Source: Desulfobulbaceae bacterium BRH_c16a (GTDB taxonomy: Bacteria > Desulfobacterota > Desulfobulbia > Desulfobulbales > Desulfocapsaceae). Taken from it: a DNA stretch of 64,000 nt. A model generated the notes under the pieces. The model was not told where the DNA came from, ran no database searches, and was given only the letters and a program-made list of their open reading frames with translations. Location of the stretch: contig LADS01000049.1 in NCBI GenBank assembly GCA_000961725.1, positions 1 through 64,000 on the forward strand, written 5' to 3'. This document shows, piece by piece, positions 51,845 through 60,231 of this stretch (position 1 is its first letter; every line of letters begins with the position of its first letter). The translations under genes and the position numbers were made by a program.

Positions 51845-52246
51845 TAAATTCCGCCTTCCCTTTCAATTGTTAGACTTCCTACATGATCACGGAAGATTTG
51901 ATTGACATCTTGGGCGTTTTTCACGGGGGCGTTTGTTCATTTCTCTTCCAGGAATTATGATCTAAAAAACATTCAATTTGTTCCAGGATTGCCAACACGA
52001 CAGGGAAAATGAGACTCCCTTGCCACCCTTTCATCACCTTCCAAGTGTATATTTTTTGTTGACGAATCCACCCGCCGTCATCCCATGAAAATCGGGAAAG
52101 GAAAGAAGAATGACATCAGACGTTTTTGCGCACCAGAGTAATCCATGTCAGTTCAGGAGAACAGTTTAGGACATTTCCTTCTTTAGGGTAATAGGGACCG
52201 ATACCGATGAGGGTTAAAGCACTACTTTGTTGGTGAAGTGAGTGTG
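51845..52246. other. Gap after livF, no gene seen
   Basis: No frame of convincing coding character lies here. The base composition is more AT-rich than in the Liv genes. The beginning matches the flank of the duplicated livF piece for about 30 bp. Nothing else identifiable. Confidence 0.4.
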
Positions 52247-52706
52247 TTATGACGACTGTCCGGCGAACATGCTCGCGGATCGTATCTCATCCAGCTCCTC
52301 CGGCAAGTGTAGTGCATATTCAGCCCTCGCAATAGCCAGGCGCGCATGACGCTCCGCAGCTTTTTGCATGTTGCTGTCGCCGGTCCTAGCCAATGCGTGT
52401 AACGCCTTCTGCAGGCGAACGCCAACTTCGACTAGGCCGGCCCCATCGCGGGCTATTGCTGTAAAGGCGTCATCAAACATGTCGTCCGTTGAAATCTCCG
52501 GAACCTAAATGCGATCAAATTCGCAGGGAATTTTATCGTTCTCCTTCGACTGGCTTGTTCCAAAGGACAAAAAGACTGAAAAACTTGTTAATTAATATCC
52601 AATCGCCGTCCCAGGATCTTTTACCGCCGGCGAGAGGGCGCGAATCGCGATTTCCGAAAGCACCATAAGGCCGAATCGGGGATCGTCATCAAACGTTCGA
52701 TCGGCG
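52247..52706 (-). pseudogene. DUF2254 membrane-protein gene, broken C-terminal part
   Basis: Minus-strand translations match the C-terminal region of DUF2254 proteins: DPRFGLMVLSEIAIRALSPAVKDPGTAI, then ILINKFFSLFVLWNKPVEGE in another frame, then CEFDRI-stop-VPEISTDDMFDDAFTAIARDGAG and the RLQKAL...ALHLPEEL tail. Two frame changes (near 52600 and 52545) and one in-frame TAG (near 52506) break the gene. The N-terminal membrane part is missing; the fragment is joined on its upstream side to the duplicated livF end. The gene is thus a decaying relic left after a rearrangement. Confidence 0.75.
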
Positions 52707-52950
52707 GCAACCTGCCCCCTTAATCCGCAAAGAGATCTGGCGGGGCCTGAAAATTCTCAAAGGCAAGGGCCTGGCGATTCTCATCATCGACAAGAATATT
52801 CAAGCCCTGATGGCCATTTCCGAACGTCACTACATCATGGAAAAAGGGCAGATCGCCTGGAGCGGCACCACGGAAGACTGGCAGAAAAAACCGGAACTCA
52901 AATCCCGCTACCTGGGGATCGATTAATAAAATTCATTCCTTCCAATTGTA
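52705..52950 (+). pseudogene. Duplicated 3' end of livF
   Basis: This stretch repeats 51629-51870, including the stop, with few substitutions (for example IQALMAI for IEALMAI). It has no promoter or start and begins inside the gene, so it is not functional. The copy is in the same orientation as livF, about 1.08 kb downstream. The duplication may have been made with the DUF2254 fragment between the copies. Confidence 0.92.
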
Positions 52951-53213
52951 CTGCATTATTTTTATATGAATACATACAACCCTTTTAACCCCACAGTCTC
53001 CCGAAATCGCCGTCAGTTGTTGTTATCCCCATGCTCTCTGAGTTTTGCCTCGATCTCGGCAAAACCGGAGTATAAACCCCTTGCCGATGTCACGCCTCCC
53101 CATGAATCCAGGGACCGCCGCTGGCTAAAAAAAGTGGGGAAAAGCGCCGTCAACATGCAAATATCCGGATTGTTTTATCCTTCAAAGGGATAAGGCATAT
53201 ATCTATCCTTATC
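52951..53213. other. Gap, no convincing gene
   Basis: A 75-codon open frame starting at 52966 is present but has the composition of random sequence. No ribosome binding site or motif was found. Confidence 0.35.
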
Positions 53214-53262
53214 ATGTTATTTTTCCAAACATTTTTTTCATTCTTTCTATCTCAGCTGAGAC
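53214..53262 (+). mobile_element. 5' remnant of the integrase-type IS
   Basis: ATG at 53214 reads MLFFQTFFSFFLSQL, matching MFFFQTIFSFFLSQF at the start of the intact transposase at 56337, and nucleotide similarity covers about 50 bp. Then it stops. The 3' end of a second IS copy is at 54785-55107, so the XRE-HicBA segment may lie within a gutted IS. Confidence 0.6.
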
Positions 53263-53457
53263 CCTATTCGCCCGCTCGACTTCCTTTTAGCGAGAGTCTT
53301 TTTGCATTTATGTAATCGTTATTACTGATATTTAAGGACTTCTTGCAACACCAATTAGAAATATTCGCTTAATTTTTAAGTCATTAATTCTACATATTAA
53401 GAAAAAATTGATTTACCTTTGCCACTTCCTGATTTATCTTGTTTGCAGGAGGTTGCC
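53263..53457. promoter_or_regulatory. AT-rich upstream region of the XRE gene
   Basis: AT-rich sequence leads to the XRE start, with GCAGGAGGTTGCC as the ribosome binding site at 53445-53457. No clear promoter boxes can be fixed. Confidence 0.35.
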
Positions 53458-53832
53458 ATGGAAGAAAAAGAAACGGTTTTGTCCCCTAATTTCCCAGCAA
53501 AATTAAGAGTACTGAGAAAAAGTCACGGCTTGTCTCAAGGTCAGCTTGCCAAAAAAATTGGAGCGGATCTTCAGAGAGTCTCAAAGTATGAACGTGGCGT
53601 TATTTGGCCCACCATGGAATTAATGGTAAAAATCGCCAAAGTCTTTGATGTCAGTGTTGATTTTCTTATTCGAGACGACAAAGAAGCGGCCATCGGCAAA
53701 ATCAGAAATCAAGAGCTGTTGCACCAGCTGGAAGAGATCAATAATTTGCCGGAAGAAGATCAGGAGACTGTGGTGTCTTTCCTGGATGCCTTTATTAAAC
53801 GCAGAAAATTCGAGGAACTTATCCATGGCTGA
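53458..53832 (+). CDS. XRE-family transcriptional regulator
   Basis: The 124-residue protein (start at 53458 after GCAGGAGG) has an HTH_3 domain at about 12-68: LRVLRKSHGLSQGQLAKKIGADLQRVSKYERG. The C-terminal part (QELLHQLEEINNLPEEDQETVVSFLDAFIKRRK) resembles the tail of many toxin-antitoxin or phage XRE proteins, including those that regulate HicAB. It is 23 bp upstream of hicB, so it probably controls the operon. Confidence 0.85.
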   Translation: MEEKETVLSPNFPAKLRVLRKSHGLSQGQLAKKIGADLQRVSKYERGVIWPTMELMVKIAKVFDVSVDFLIRDDKEAAIGKIRNQELLHQLEEINNLPEEDQETVVSFLDAFIKRRKFEELIHG

Positions 53833-53855
53833 TAGCCAAAAACATGAGGTGCCCC

Positions 53856-54062
53856 ATGAGTACGTTTACCGCTGTTATCCATAAAGAAGATGATCTTTAC
53901 GTAGCAGAGTGCCCTGAAGTGGGAACCGCCAGCCAAGGGGAAAGTATTGAAGAAGCTGCAAGTAATCTCCAGGAAGCAACGGCTTTGTATCTTGAAGAAT
54001 TTCCTTTAAAACAGACCTATCGCCCCATTCTCACAACCTTTGAGGTACCCACCCATGCCTGA
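53856..54062 (+). CDS. hicB: HicB-family antitoxin
   Basis: The 68-residue protein starts FTAVIHKEDDLYVAECPEVGTASQGES and continues with a helix EEAASNLQEATALYLEEF, the HicB partial RNase H fold. An in-frame ATG at 53844 is an alternative start. It overlaps the hicA remnant by 8 bp. It would bind and neutralise HicA; since hicA is broken, it may now be a free regulator or inert. Confidence 0.85.
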   Translation: MSTFTAVIHKEDDLYVAECPEVGTASQGESIEEAASNLQEATALYLEEFPLKQTYRPILTTFEVPTHA

Positions 54063-54278
54063 GTTGCCGAAAATCTCAGGTGATGAAGCAATCAAGAATT
54101 TTCAGAAGCTCGGATTTCAGCGGTTCGTCAGAAAGGCAGCCATGTTGTGCTGCGTCGAGGCGACAAGGGCTGTGTTCTTCCCCGTCATAAAGAATTAGCA
54201 CTCGGTACTCTCCGGAGTGCGATCAAGCAAGCAGGTATTTCGGTCATCGAATTCCTTACCGGATACGAAGGGAAATAG
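54055..54278 (+). pseudogene. hicA: hicA toxin gene, frameshifted
   Basis: The start at 54055 overlaps the hicB stop. The first frame reads MPELPKISGDEAIKNFQKLGFQ and ends in junk at 54197. In the next frame the sequence continues VRQKGSHVVLRRGDKGCVLPRH..ELALGTLRSAIKQAGIS to TAG at 54276-54278, with the HicA catalytic His in GSHVVL. One base is missing near 54122. The toxin is therefore presumably inactive, unless slippage or a sequencing error is involved. Confidence 0.85.
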
Positions 54279-54784
54279 ACCGGAACTTTTGTGACAACAA
54301 GTTCGAGCGGAAACTGCGGAAGGGGGTTTCTGTTCTAACACTATATAGAACAAGACGAAATGAATTGTATCTCGGTCTAATTCGGCAAAACGCCAAAAAA
54401 CAACCGATTTCTTATAACCGCTAATTCGGCACAAAGTATGACTGGATTTTGGTAAATCACAAATATTATCGGCAAAACCCTCATCCCCATCATCGACGAT
54501 GCTCACCTGATGGATATGCAGACCCTGCGAAAACTCAGGCTGCTGTTTGCGGATTTTCCAAGCTCTTGCCCTCGGTTCATACTTCTTTTCCTGCCAATTA
54601 TCCGATATCGGGGACGGATTTGCCTTTTTTTAAGGAAATCTCCCCCTAAATCTTCCCTCACTCTATTTTTCAGCTTTGAATTCTATCGAATTCTAATTTC
54701 AACAGCAGACAACAATGCATAAACAGGACAGGCATTCAGGGTTGATAACGCTTTTTCAGCTTCATTTTTACTTTTGGCGAGCGA
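54279..54784. other. Gap with a degenerate copy of the IS 3' flank
   Basis: No gene is seen. From about 54560 the stretch resembles, with many changes, the sequence downstream of the IS transposase (blocks CTCTATTTTTCAGCTTTGAA and CTTCATTTTTACTTTTGGCG, the latter identical at 57573-57592). It seems to be an old third remnant of the element. Confidence 0.5.
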
Positions 54785-55107
54785 CAGGACCCACTATGGG
54801 ATTGCCAAAGACACTCCCATTCCCAGGGCTATCCAGGCAAAACCGGTAAATAGCGGCAAGGTTGTTGCTCTACCCAGGGTTGGTGGACTGCATCATCGGT
54901 ATGAATGGCGGGAAGCTGCCTGAGTTAACTGTTATTTCCCAGATCTCCAACTTCTTTGCCGACTATTTTGCCCGGCAACTGGGATGAGTTTGCTCTTTTC
55001 TCCGAAACTATCCCTCAACACATCTCCTTACGCTATTTTTTCAGCTTTGAACCCTTCGTCTTCCAGCTCCAACAGCATGAATACTTCACAAACAAGACAG
55101 GATTATC
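54785..55107 (+). mobile_element. 3' remnant of the integrase-type IS
   Basis: The sequence matches 57233-57558 with about 90% identity by eye. The coding part ends with VALPRVGGLHHRYEWREAA as in the intact transposase, followed by the same 190-bp downstream flank. It lacks the catalytic core. The flank runs into higA, whose C-terminal codons it nearly touches. Confidence 0.85.
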
Positions 55108-55111
55108 ACAC

Positions 55112-55432
55112 TTAATGAGCTTCAAGTCCATTTGGTTTTCGACGGTATGCCTTAACCTCTATTTCTATTTTCTTTCCAGCTTTTTCCTTCGCTATTTTCA
55201 TGTTGTATCTGATCTGCAGGTTAAGCCAGAATTCAGGTTCGATCCCAAAATATTTACCGAGTCTCAAGGCGGTGTCGGCGGTGATTTCCCGTTTCCCATG
55301 TATGATCTGACTTATCCTGTTCGCTGGGACATTCAGATCTTTTGCCAGCTGAATCTGTGATATCCCCATCGGCTGCAGGAATTCTTCAAGCAGCACATCA
55401 CCAGGGAAAATGGGAGGCAGTTTATCGGCCAT
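55112..55432 (-). CDS. higA: HigA-family antitoxin
   Basis: The 106-residue protein has the HigA start PPIFPGDVLLEEFLQPMGISQIQLAKDLNVPANRISQIIHGKR and the usual DTALRLGKYFGIEPEFWLNLQ. It binds DNA by its HTH and neutralises HigB. It follows higB by 10 bp on the minus strand, the typical toxin-first order. Intact. Confidence 0.93.
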   Translation of the reverse strand: MADKLPPIFPGDVLLEEFLQPMGISQIQLAKDLNVPANRISQIIHGKREITADTALRLGKYFGIEPEFWLNLQIRYNMKIAKEKAGKKIEIEVKAYRRKPNGLEAH

Positions 55433-55442
55433 TTTCTTCTCC

Positions 55443-55721
55443 TCAGTGGTAATCCACTATTTCCACATCATGTGGATTTCCGTTTTTCCATACGAAACAA
55501 ACACGCCATTGCGAGTTGATACGTATGCTGTACTGTCCTTTCCGGTCGCCTTTGAGCGCCTCAAGGTGATTGCCCGGCGGTACCTTCAAACTATCCAGTG
55601 ATACTGTAGCATTCAGAATTTCCAATTTGATCCGGGCGGCCCTGGAAATGGTTCGAAACCTCTTTACATCGTAGTCGTTAAATAGTTTCTCGGTGTCTTT
55701 GCATTTGAAGGACTTGATCAT
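55443..55721 (-). CDS. higB: HigB-family RelE-like toxin
   Basis: The 92-residue protein has FKCKDTEKLFNDYDVKRF, the segment LKVPPGNHLEALKGDRKGQYSIRINSQWRVCFVW and a final VEIVDYH, the standard HigB pattern of an mRNA interferase. It is intact and upstream of higA. The module is between IS fragments and an RHS remnant. Confidence 0.93.
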   Translation of the reverse strand: MIKSFKCKDTEKLFNDYDVKRFRTISRAARIKLEILNATVSLDSLKVPPGNHLEALKGDRKGQYSIRINSQWRVCFVWKNGNPHDVEIVDYH

Positions 55722-55859
55722 GGAAGTATTGTATGACGCAATACGTCATTCGTCAATTGAATTTAAAAAAAGATCGATGAGGTGGAGGTCGACGCGAAAG
55801 GCCGACGTTCGGAACCCGGGACAACAAAAAGTTGCTGTAGCTTGATCACCGATTTTCGC

Positions 55860-56226
55860 GCCAGCTTTAAAGCCTGGGCTGGCAAAGGCGAATCCGGAGT
55901 TTTTGACATTGGTTCTTCTTCCAAGGCTATCGTAATCGTACTGGTAATTTGAGATAAGCTGCGAATTATAGCTATTGCTCACCCCGGTTTTCTGGTTGCG
56001 CTTGGCTTCATAGGTAAAAAGGTGGTGATTCCGGTGCCGCCAGCCGAGTGGCTGGTTATGGTTTCCAGGAGTTGCGAGTTGGCGAGATAACCGTAGGTGG
56101 CGTTGCCGCTTGCGGCTCCATGCTGCCAGTCGAGGCTGGCGAAACGGCCGGTGTTGTCAAAGCCGTAGCTTATCTGATAGCCGGTATCGAGGGTAAAGCC
56201 GTTGTTGCGGCCGGGGACGATGGTAT
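55860..56226 (-). pseudogene. RHS/YD-repeat protein remnant
   Basis: Minus-strand frames show YD-repeat style sequence: ISYGFDNTGRFASLDW, GNATYGYLANSQLLETIT and, after a frame change near 56010, LISNYQYDYDSLGRRTNVKNSG. Such repeats form the shell of large secreted RHS toxins. No start, end or toxin domain is present. The remnant lies 110 bp from the IS start, which may have cut it. Confidence 0.75.
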
Positions 56227-56336
56227 CATACGGAACTCCTAATTCATTGCTTTGTCATTCACCTGGGATTATTAAAACAACCCAATCTCCGATTTATTTT
56301 CCATTCGCAATCAATCCACCAACTTCTATCGTTATT

Positions 56337-57371
56337 ATGTTCTTTTTCCAAACAATTTTTTCGTTTTTCCTCTCCCAATTCCTTTTCATTCACCTCGCAG
56401 CGGAGAACTTGGCCCTCCGGCAGCAGTTGGCGATCATGAAACGAAAAAACTCACGACTGAAGCTTTGCAGGTGGGACAGGATATTCTGGGTTATTTTTTC
56501 AATTTTTCGTCCGCAGTGGAAAGCCTCTCTTGTTCTTGTCAGACCGGAAACGGTCATCCGCTGGCATCGCTCCGGATTCAGGCTTTTCTGGCGATGGAAA
56601 AGCAGAAAGAAAAAGATTGGCAGACCGGAAGTTGCCACCCAGTTGAAGAAACTCATTGGTCGAATGGCAAAAGAGAATCCCTGTTGGGGCGCGCCCCGCA
56701 TCCACGGGGAGTTGCTCAAACTGGGCTTTGATGTCTCGGAAAGGACGGTCTCAAGGCTCATGCCAAAGCGTAAGTTTCATTCATCGGGGCAAAAATGGCG
56801 AACCTTTCTCAAAAACCACTCCTCTGCTATCTGTGCCATGGATTTCTTAGTTGTACCGACTGCTTCCTTTCGAGTTCTGTATGTGTTGGTTGTCCTCAGT
56901 CATGAGCGAAGAAAAGTCATTCATTTCAATGTCACCGATCATCCCACCGCCATATGGACTTCACAGCAGATAAAAGAAGCCTTTCCGTGGGAGACTGCAC
57001 CCAAATTTCTGCTCAGGGACCGGGACGGGATTTACGGTAAGACGTTCAGGCAATGTGTCAAAGACATGGGTATAAAAGAGATCATAACCTCACCTCGAAG
57101 TCCCTGGCAGAATGGCCACGTTGAAAGATTTATCGGCTCAATACGCCGGGATTGTCTCGACCATGTTATTGTCTTCAGTGAAAATCACCTTCGCCGGATT
57201 CTTTCAGAATACTTCGCCTATTACAACCTCGACCGGACCCACTATGGGATTGCCAAAGACGCCCCTATTCCCAAGGCTATCCAGGAAAAACCGGTAAATG
57301 GCGGCAAGGTTGTTGCTCTGCCCAGAGTTGGTGGACTGCATCATCGGTATAAATGGCGGGAAGCTGCCTGA
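56337..57371 (+). mobile_element. Intact integrase-core (DDE) transposase
   Basis: The 344-residue protein has a hydrophobic N-terminus (MFFFQTIFSFFLSQFLFIHL), then an HTH (RWHRSGFRLF...), KENPCWGAPRIHGELLKLG and the integrase core with Asp in CAMDFLVV, Asp in LLRDRDGIYG and Glu in NGHVERFIGSIRRDC. These are common in IS481/IS3-like elements found in environmental bacteria. Start at 56337 is chosen because it agrees with the remnant at 53214. Two or three partial copies lie within 3.5 kb. Terminal inverted repeats were not resolved. Confidence 0.88.
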
Positions 57372-57645
57372 GTAGCTGTTATTTCGTCAGACCTCCAACT
57401 TCTTTGCCGACTATTTTGCCCGGCACCTTGGATGAGTTTACTCTTTTCTCCGGAAATATCCCTTCAACACATCTCCTTACGCTTCTTTTTCAGCTTTGAA
57501 TCCTTCGTCTTCCAGCTCCAACAGCATGACTACTTCACAAACAAGACAGGGTTGCTATATCAGGCTGCATGATTAGCTTCATTTTTACTTTTGGCGAGCG
57601 ACACCTGGCCCCGAGCTTCGCCCCGAGCTTCTTTCGCGCCGGAAT
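57372..57645. repeat. 3' flank of the IS, repeated at 54922-55107
   Basis: The first 190 bp repeat the flank of the 3' remnant and the last 30 bp (CTTCATTTTTACTTTTGGCGAGCGACA) also occur at 54760-54788. It is likely part of the element. No gene. Confidence 0.7.
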
Positions 57646-58079
57646 TCATCTTTTACCACCTTCTATGGGGACTTCAAACATTTTTGGCCCTCGGTACTCC
57701 CTACTAGCGCTATAATTTAGGAAATTTTGCTCATCGAGAGCAAAATAGATATAACCATTAAAATTTTTTTGCACTCTATTTCTTAAATCTACATTTGCAT
57801 AATATTCATTTCCTTTTTCATTAACCCAACTTACAAGTATACCGCATTCGGAGGAGAGCTAAAAGAAGCATTATATGTTTTCCATGCCCCAGCATTTACA
57901 GCAAATGGGATTTCCAATCCGTTATTAGATTTAATTAAAAAATCAGTCCAACCATGACTGCGCATATTCTCTACTACGATTGTATACTCGTAACCTAAGC
58001 TTTTACAACCTAATAAACTGGAAAATAAAATCATGATACAGAAACCGTGTATCCCTTTTATTTTAAATGGTAATGTCAT
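57646..58079 (-). pseudogene. Lipoprotein gene with a frameshift, candidate immunity protein
   Basis: From ATG at 58079 the frame encodes a lipoprotein signal (FCIMILFSSLLGC) and a beta-rich domain, then stops at 57831. In another frame the sequence continues VSWVNEKGNEYYANVDLRN... to a stop at 57646, so a frameshift near 57843 splits a gene of about 140 codons. AT-rich. It lies 17 bp downstream of a phospholipase-effector fragment, the place of an immunity gene; periplasmic lipoproteins are usual immunity partners of such effectors. The role is inferred from context. Confidence 0.6.
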
Positions 58080-58096
58080 AATAATTCCTACGATTC

Positions 58097-58582
58097 CTAG
58101 TCCAAATTAGTTCTACCGGTATTCTCCCTTAAGGCCCATGGTAAGATTGTCGTTAAATCGTGTGGTTTTTGGACGTTCCAATGAGTACCTATGTCAGGTT
58201 CTTTTCTGAACTTTACTCCAGCTTTTACGGCTGAATTATAGATATATTCAAGTGGTGTGATACTTAATTCATTTGTATCAGAACCGTGTCCTCTTCCAAT
58301 GTCTGAATGATCTCCAGGAAATATACGCTCATTTGCTCGGTTGTTAAGGCGTGTTAATGGAAAATCATATCTCTTATCATGTGAAATTGCATGTGCTACA
58401 AATTTAACTCTTTTTGGAATTGTTAAATTCAATTCAGTAAATGCTGTCTGATCAACAGTATCAAATAATCCTACAAATCTTATCTCAATTGGACATTTTT
58501 TATATCCTTTAAAACGCTTGTGGATAAACCGGGGACAGACCACGGTTTCCTTAAAAGTCCAAAATATCTGAACCAGCGTCAT
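58097..58582 (-). pseudogene. C-terminal part of a DUF2235 (Tle1-like) phospholipase effector
   Basis: Minus-strand sequence reads IEIRFVGLFDTVDQ, VKFVAHAISHDKRYDFPLTRL and RIFPGDHSDIGRGHG, the conserved second half of the DUF2235 alpha/beta-hydrolase fold of type VI secretion lipases, where GLFDTV and the HSDIG His are catalytic-site elements. The N-terminal part with the GxSxG nucleophile is absent; instead the frame opens in unrelated sequence (TFKETVVCPRF), probably an IS200-like end. The fragment is AT-rich and looks transferred. Confidence 0.7.
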
Positions 58583-59014
58583 CCTCCCACAATTGGACGA
58601 TGCAATAGTCCCAATGCAGCACTGCTACTATGTCGTATCGACTCTTGTGTTTTATTAGGATTTTATACTGTTACCATCTATTATTTGTTGTTTCAATAAG
58701 TTCTGTATATTTTAACGATTGTACCTTGCGAGAATGGCAATTGTTGAATCGGCGACTCAAAAAGGCAATTGCTTAAAGAGAAATGTTGTTTGAATTAACG
58801 AATTTCACTGCTGGATCCTGGCCAGAACCCTCCACAACAAAAAAATTGCGCTGAAATGATTGCGAAACAAATCATTTGAATGGCGTCAATAGAAAATGCC
58901 TTTATCAAACTTGATATGGACAGATGGCTTCGGAGATATTACTCTCCAGTCGCTTGCAATTACCAACAAGTTTCAGAAGTTACCTTCCATCACCAGTTAA
59001 ACCGGAATACAAAC
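58583..59014. other. Gap upstream of the membrane-protein gene
   Basis: No gene is seen except an upstream in-frame extension (58880) of the next gene, which I reject as start. The left part is AT-rich and belongs to the accessory zone; the right part probably holds the promoter of the membrane-protein gene. Confidence 0.4.
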
Positions 59015-60169
59015 ATGAACAGGCAGTTCAAAATCGCCATCTGGCTCGTTATGACCACCGCCATAACCTGCGGTTTTCTTCACCACCTCGTTCCGCCTTC
59101 GGTAATGAACTTCGAGCGATTACATATTTTTCTTTTCAACCTGTGCAGCGGCGGCACCCTGCTCATCTATTTCACCGAACAACAAAAGCAGGTGAGTGTC
59201 CAGGCCGGCTCTTTTCTGGTGCTTGCCCTCGCCTTTGCCTTCTGCGCTTTCTTAGGCTGGTATGTGGCAGCGCTGATCATCCCCCTGCTGCTCGCTGCGA
59301 TCATTGAGAAGGTGCGGATCCGTCGCTTCGGCAGCTGCTTTCCCAGGGCACTCTTCTCCATCGGAGAGAGCACTTCGAAAAAATTCCATCAAGCCTCGCT
59401 GCTTTGTCTCTCTTTGGGCTTGATAATTTCCAGCCTGGCGATTCTCAACAGTGAATTCGGCCATTGGCTGACGCTTGAAAAATTGAAACTGGACACCTTT
59501 TTCCTCGGATTTTCCTTCCCCATCTCGCTGATCGCCATGTCGGTCATTTTCGGGCTCATGAAGAATGAGGTAAAGCCCCTCATCGCCTGCCTCAAGGAAC
59601 TGTCTTTCTGGATCATCAATCTCGGCGTCATTGTCTTCTTTCTTTTTATCCTGGCCAGCTGGTTCGTTCCCCAGGCGGCAATTGCCGTCATTCTCTTTCT
59701 GGCAGTCGTTCTCATCCTCTTTCTTTACTGGCAGCAGGGCATACGGCTGCAACAGAAGGCCTTTCTTACCTCCGGCATCCTGTTTCTGCTGATCACCTCC
59801 ATTACCGGGATTCTGTACATCCTGCTTGCCTTCTCCGCTTCATACGACCCGCAGGCGAGTTTACCCCTCCTGAGGATGCACTCCTTCACCGCACTCTATG
59901 GCTGGAACCTCAGCGGTCTCGCGGTGATCAGCCGACATGGCGATTTTCCCATCCAGCTCCACTCGCAGAAGGTAATTCTGATCCACTGGCTCACCGTCTG
60001 CATCCTCTGCCCTTTGGGATATTTCCATCCTTTCGCGGCGATTCTTGCGGTGCTCTGCTATGGCCGACTGCTCTACATCCTGTTCTTCAACCAGGGACAG
60101 GTTGAGCTGCATGCGGCAGACGCGGGAGAAAAGGTCTTGCTCGGAACAAGGCTGGAAAGCGTGCAGTAA
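59015..60169 (+). CDS. Polytopic membrane protein of unknown function
   Basis: The 384-residue protein (ATG at 59015) has about eleven hydrophobic segments spaced evenly with short loops, no charged catalytic motif and a final soluble tail. The sequence includes HHLVPPSVMNFERLH near the start and MHSFTALYGWNLSGLAVI near 300. I cannot name the family. It is convergent with the histidine kinase gene, 62 bp away. Its GC content and codon use fit the chromosome rather than the accessory zone to its left. Confidence 0.7.
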   Translation: MNRQFKIAIWLVMTTAITCGFLHHLVPPSVMNFERLHIFLFNLCSGGTLLIYFTEQQKQVSVQAGSFLVLALAFAFCAFLGWYVAALIIPLLLAAIIEKVRIRRFGSCFPRALFSIGESTSKKFHQASLLCLSLGLIISSLAILNSEFGHWLTLEKLKLDTFFLGFSFPISLIAMSVIFGLMKNEVKPLIACLKELSFWIINLGVIVFFLFILASWFVPQAAIAVILFLAVVLILFLYWQQGIRLQQKAFLTSGILFLLITSITGILYILLAFSASYDPQASLPLLRMHSFTALYGWNLSGLAVISRHGDFPIQLHSQKVILIHWLTVCILCPLGYFHPFAAILAVLCYGRLLYILFFNQGQVELHAADAGEKVLLGTRLESVQ

Positions 60170-60231
60170 GATGCCCGAAACCGGACGGTACGATTATCGC
60201 CGGTATTGCAAGAGATTGACAAACGACACAA

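Noticed and set aside
52966-53193. 75-codon plus-strand frame after the livF duplication
   Set aside because: Random-like composition and no start context.
53458-54062. XRE-HicB as a phage immunity region
   Set aside because: No integrase, Cro partner or phage structural gene nearby; the toxin-antitoxin reading explains the layout better.
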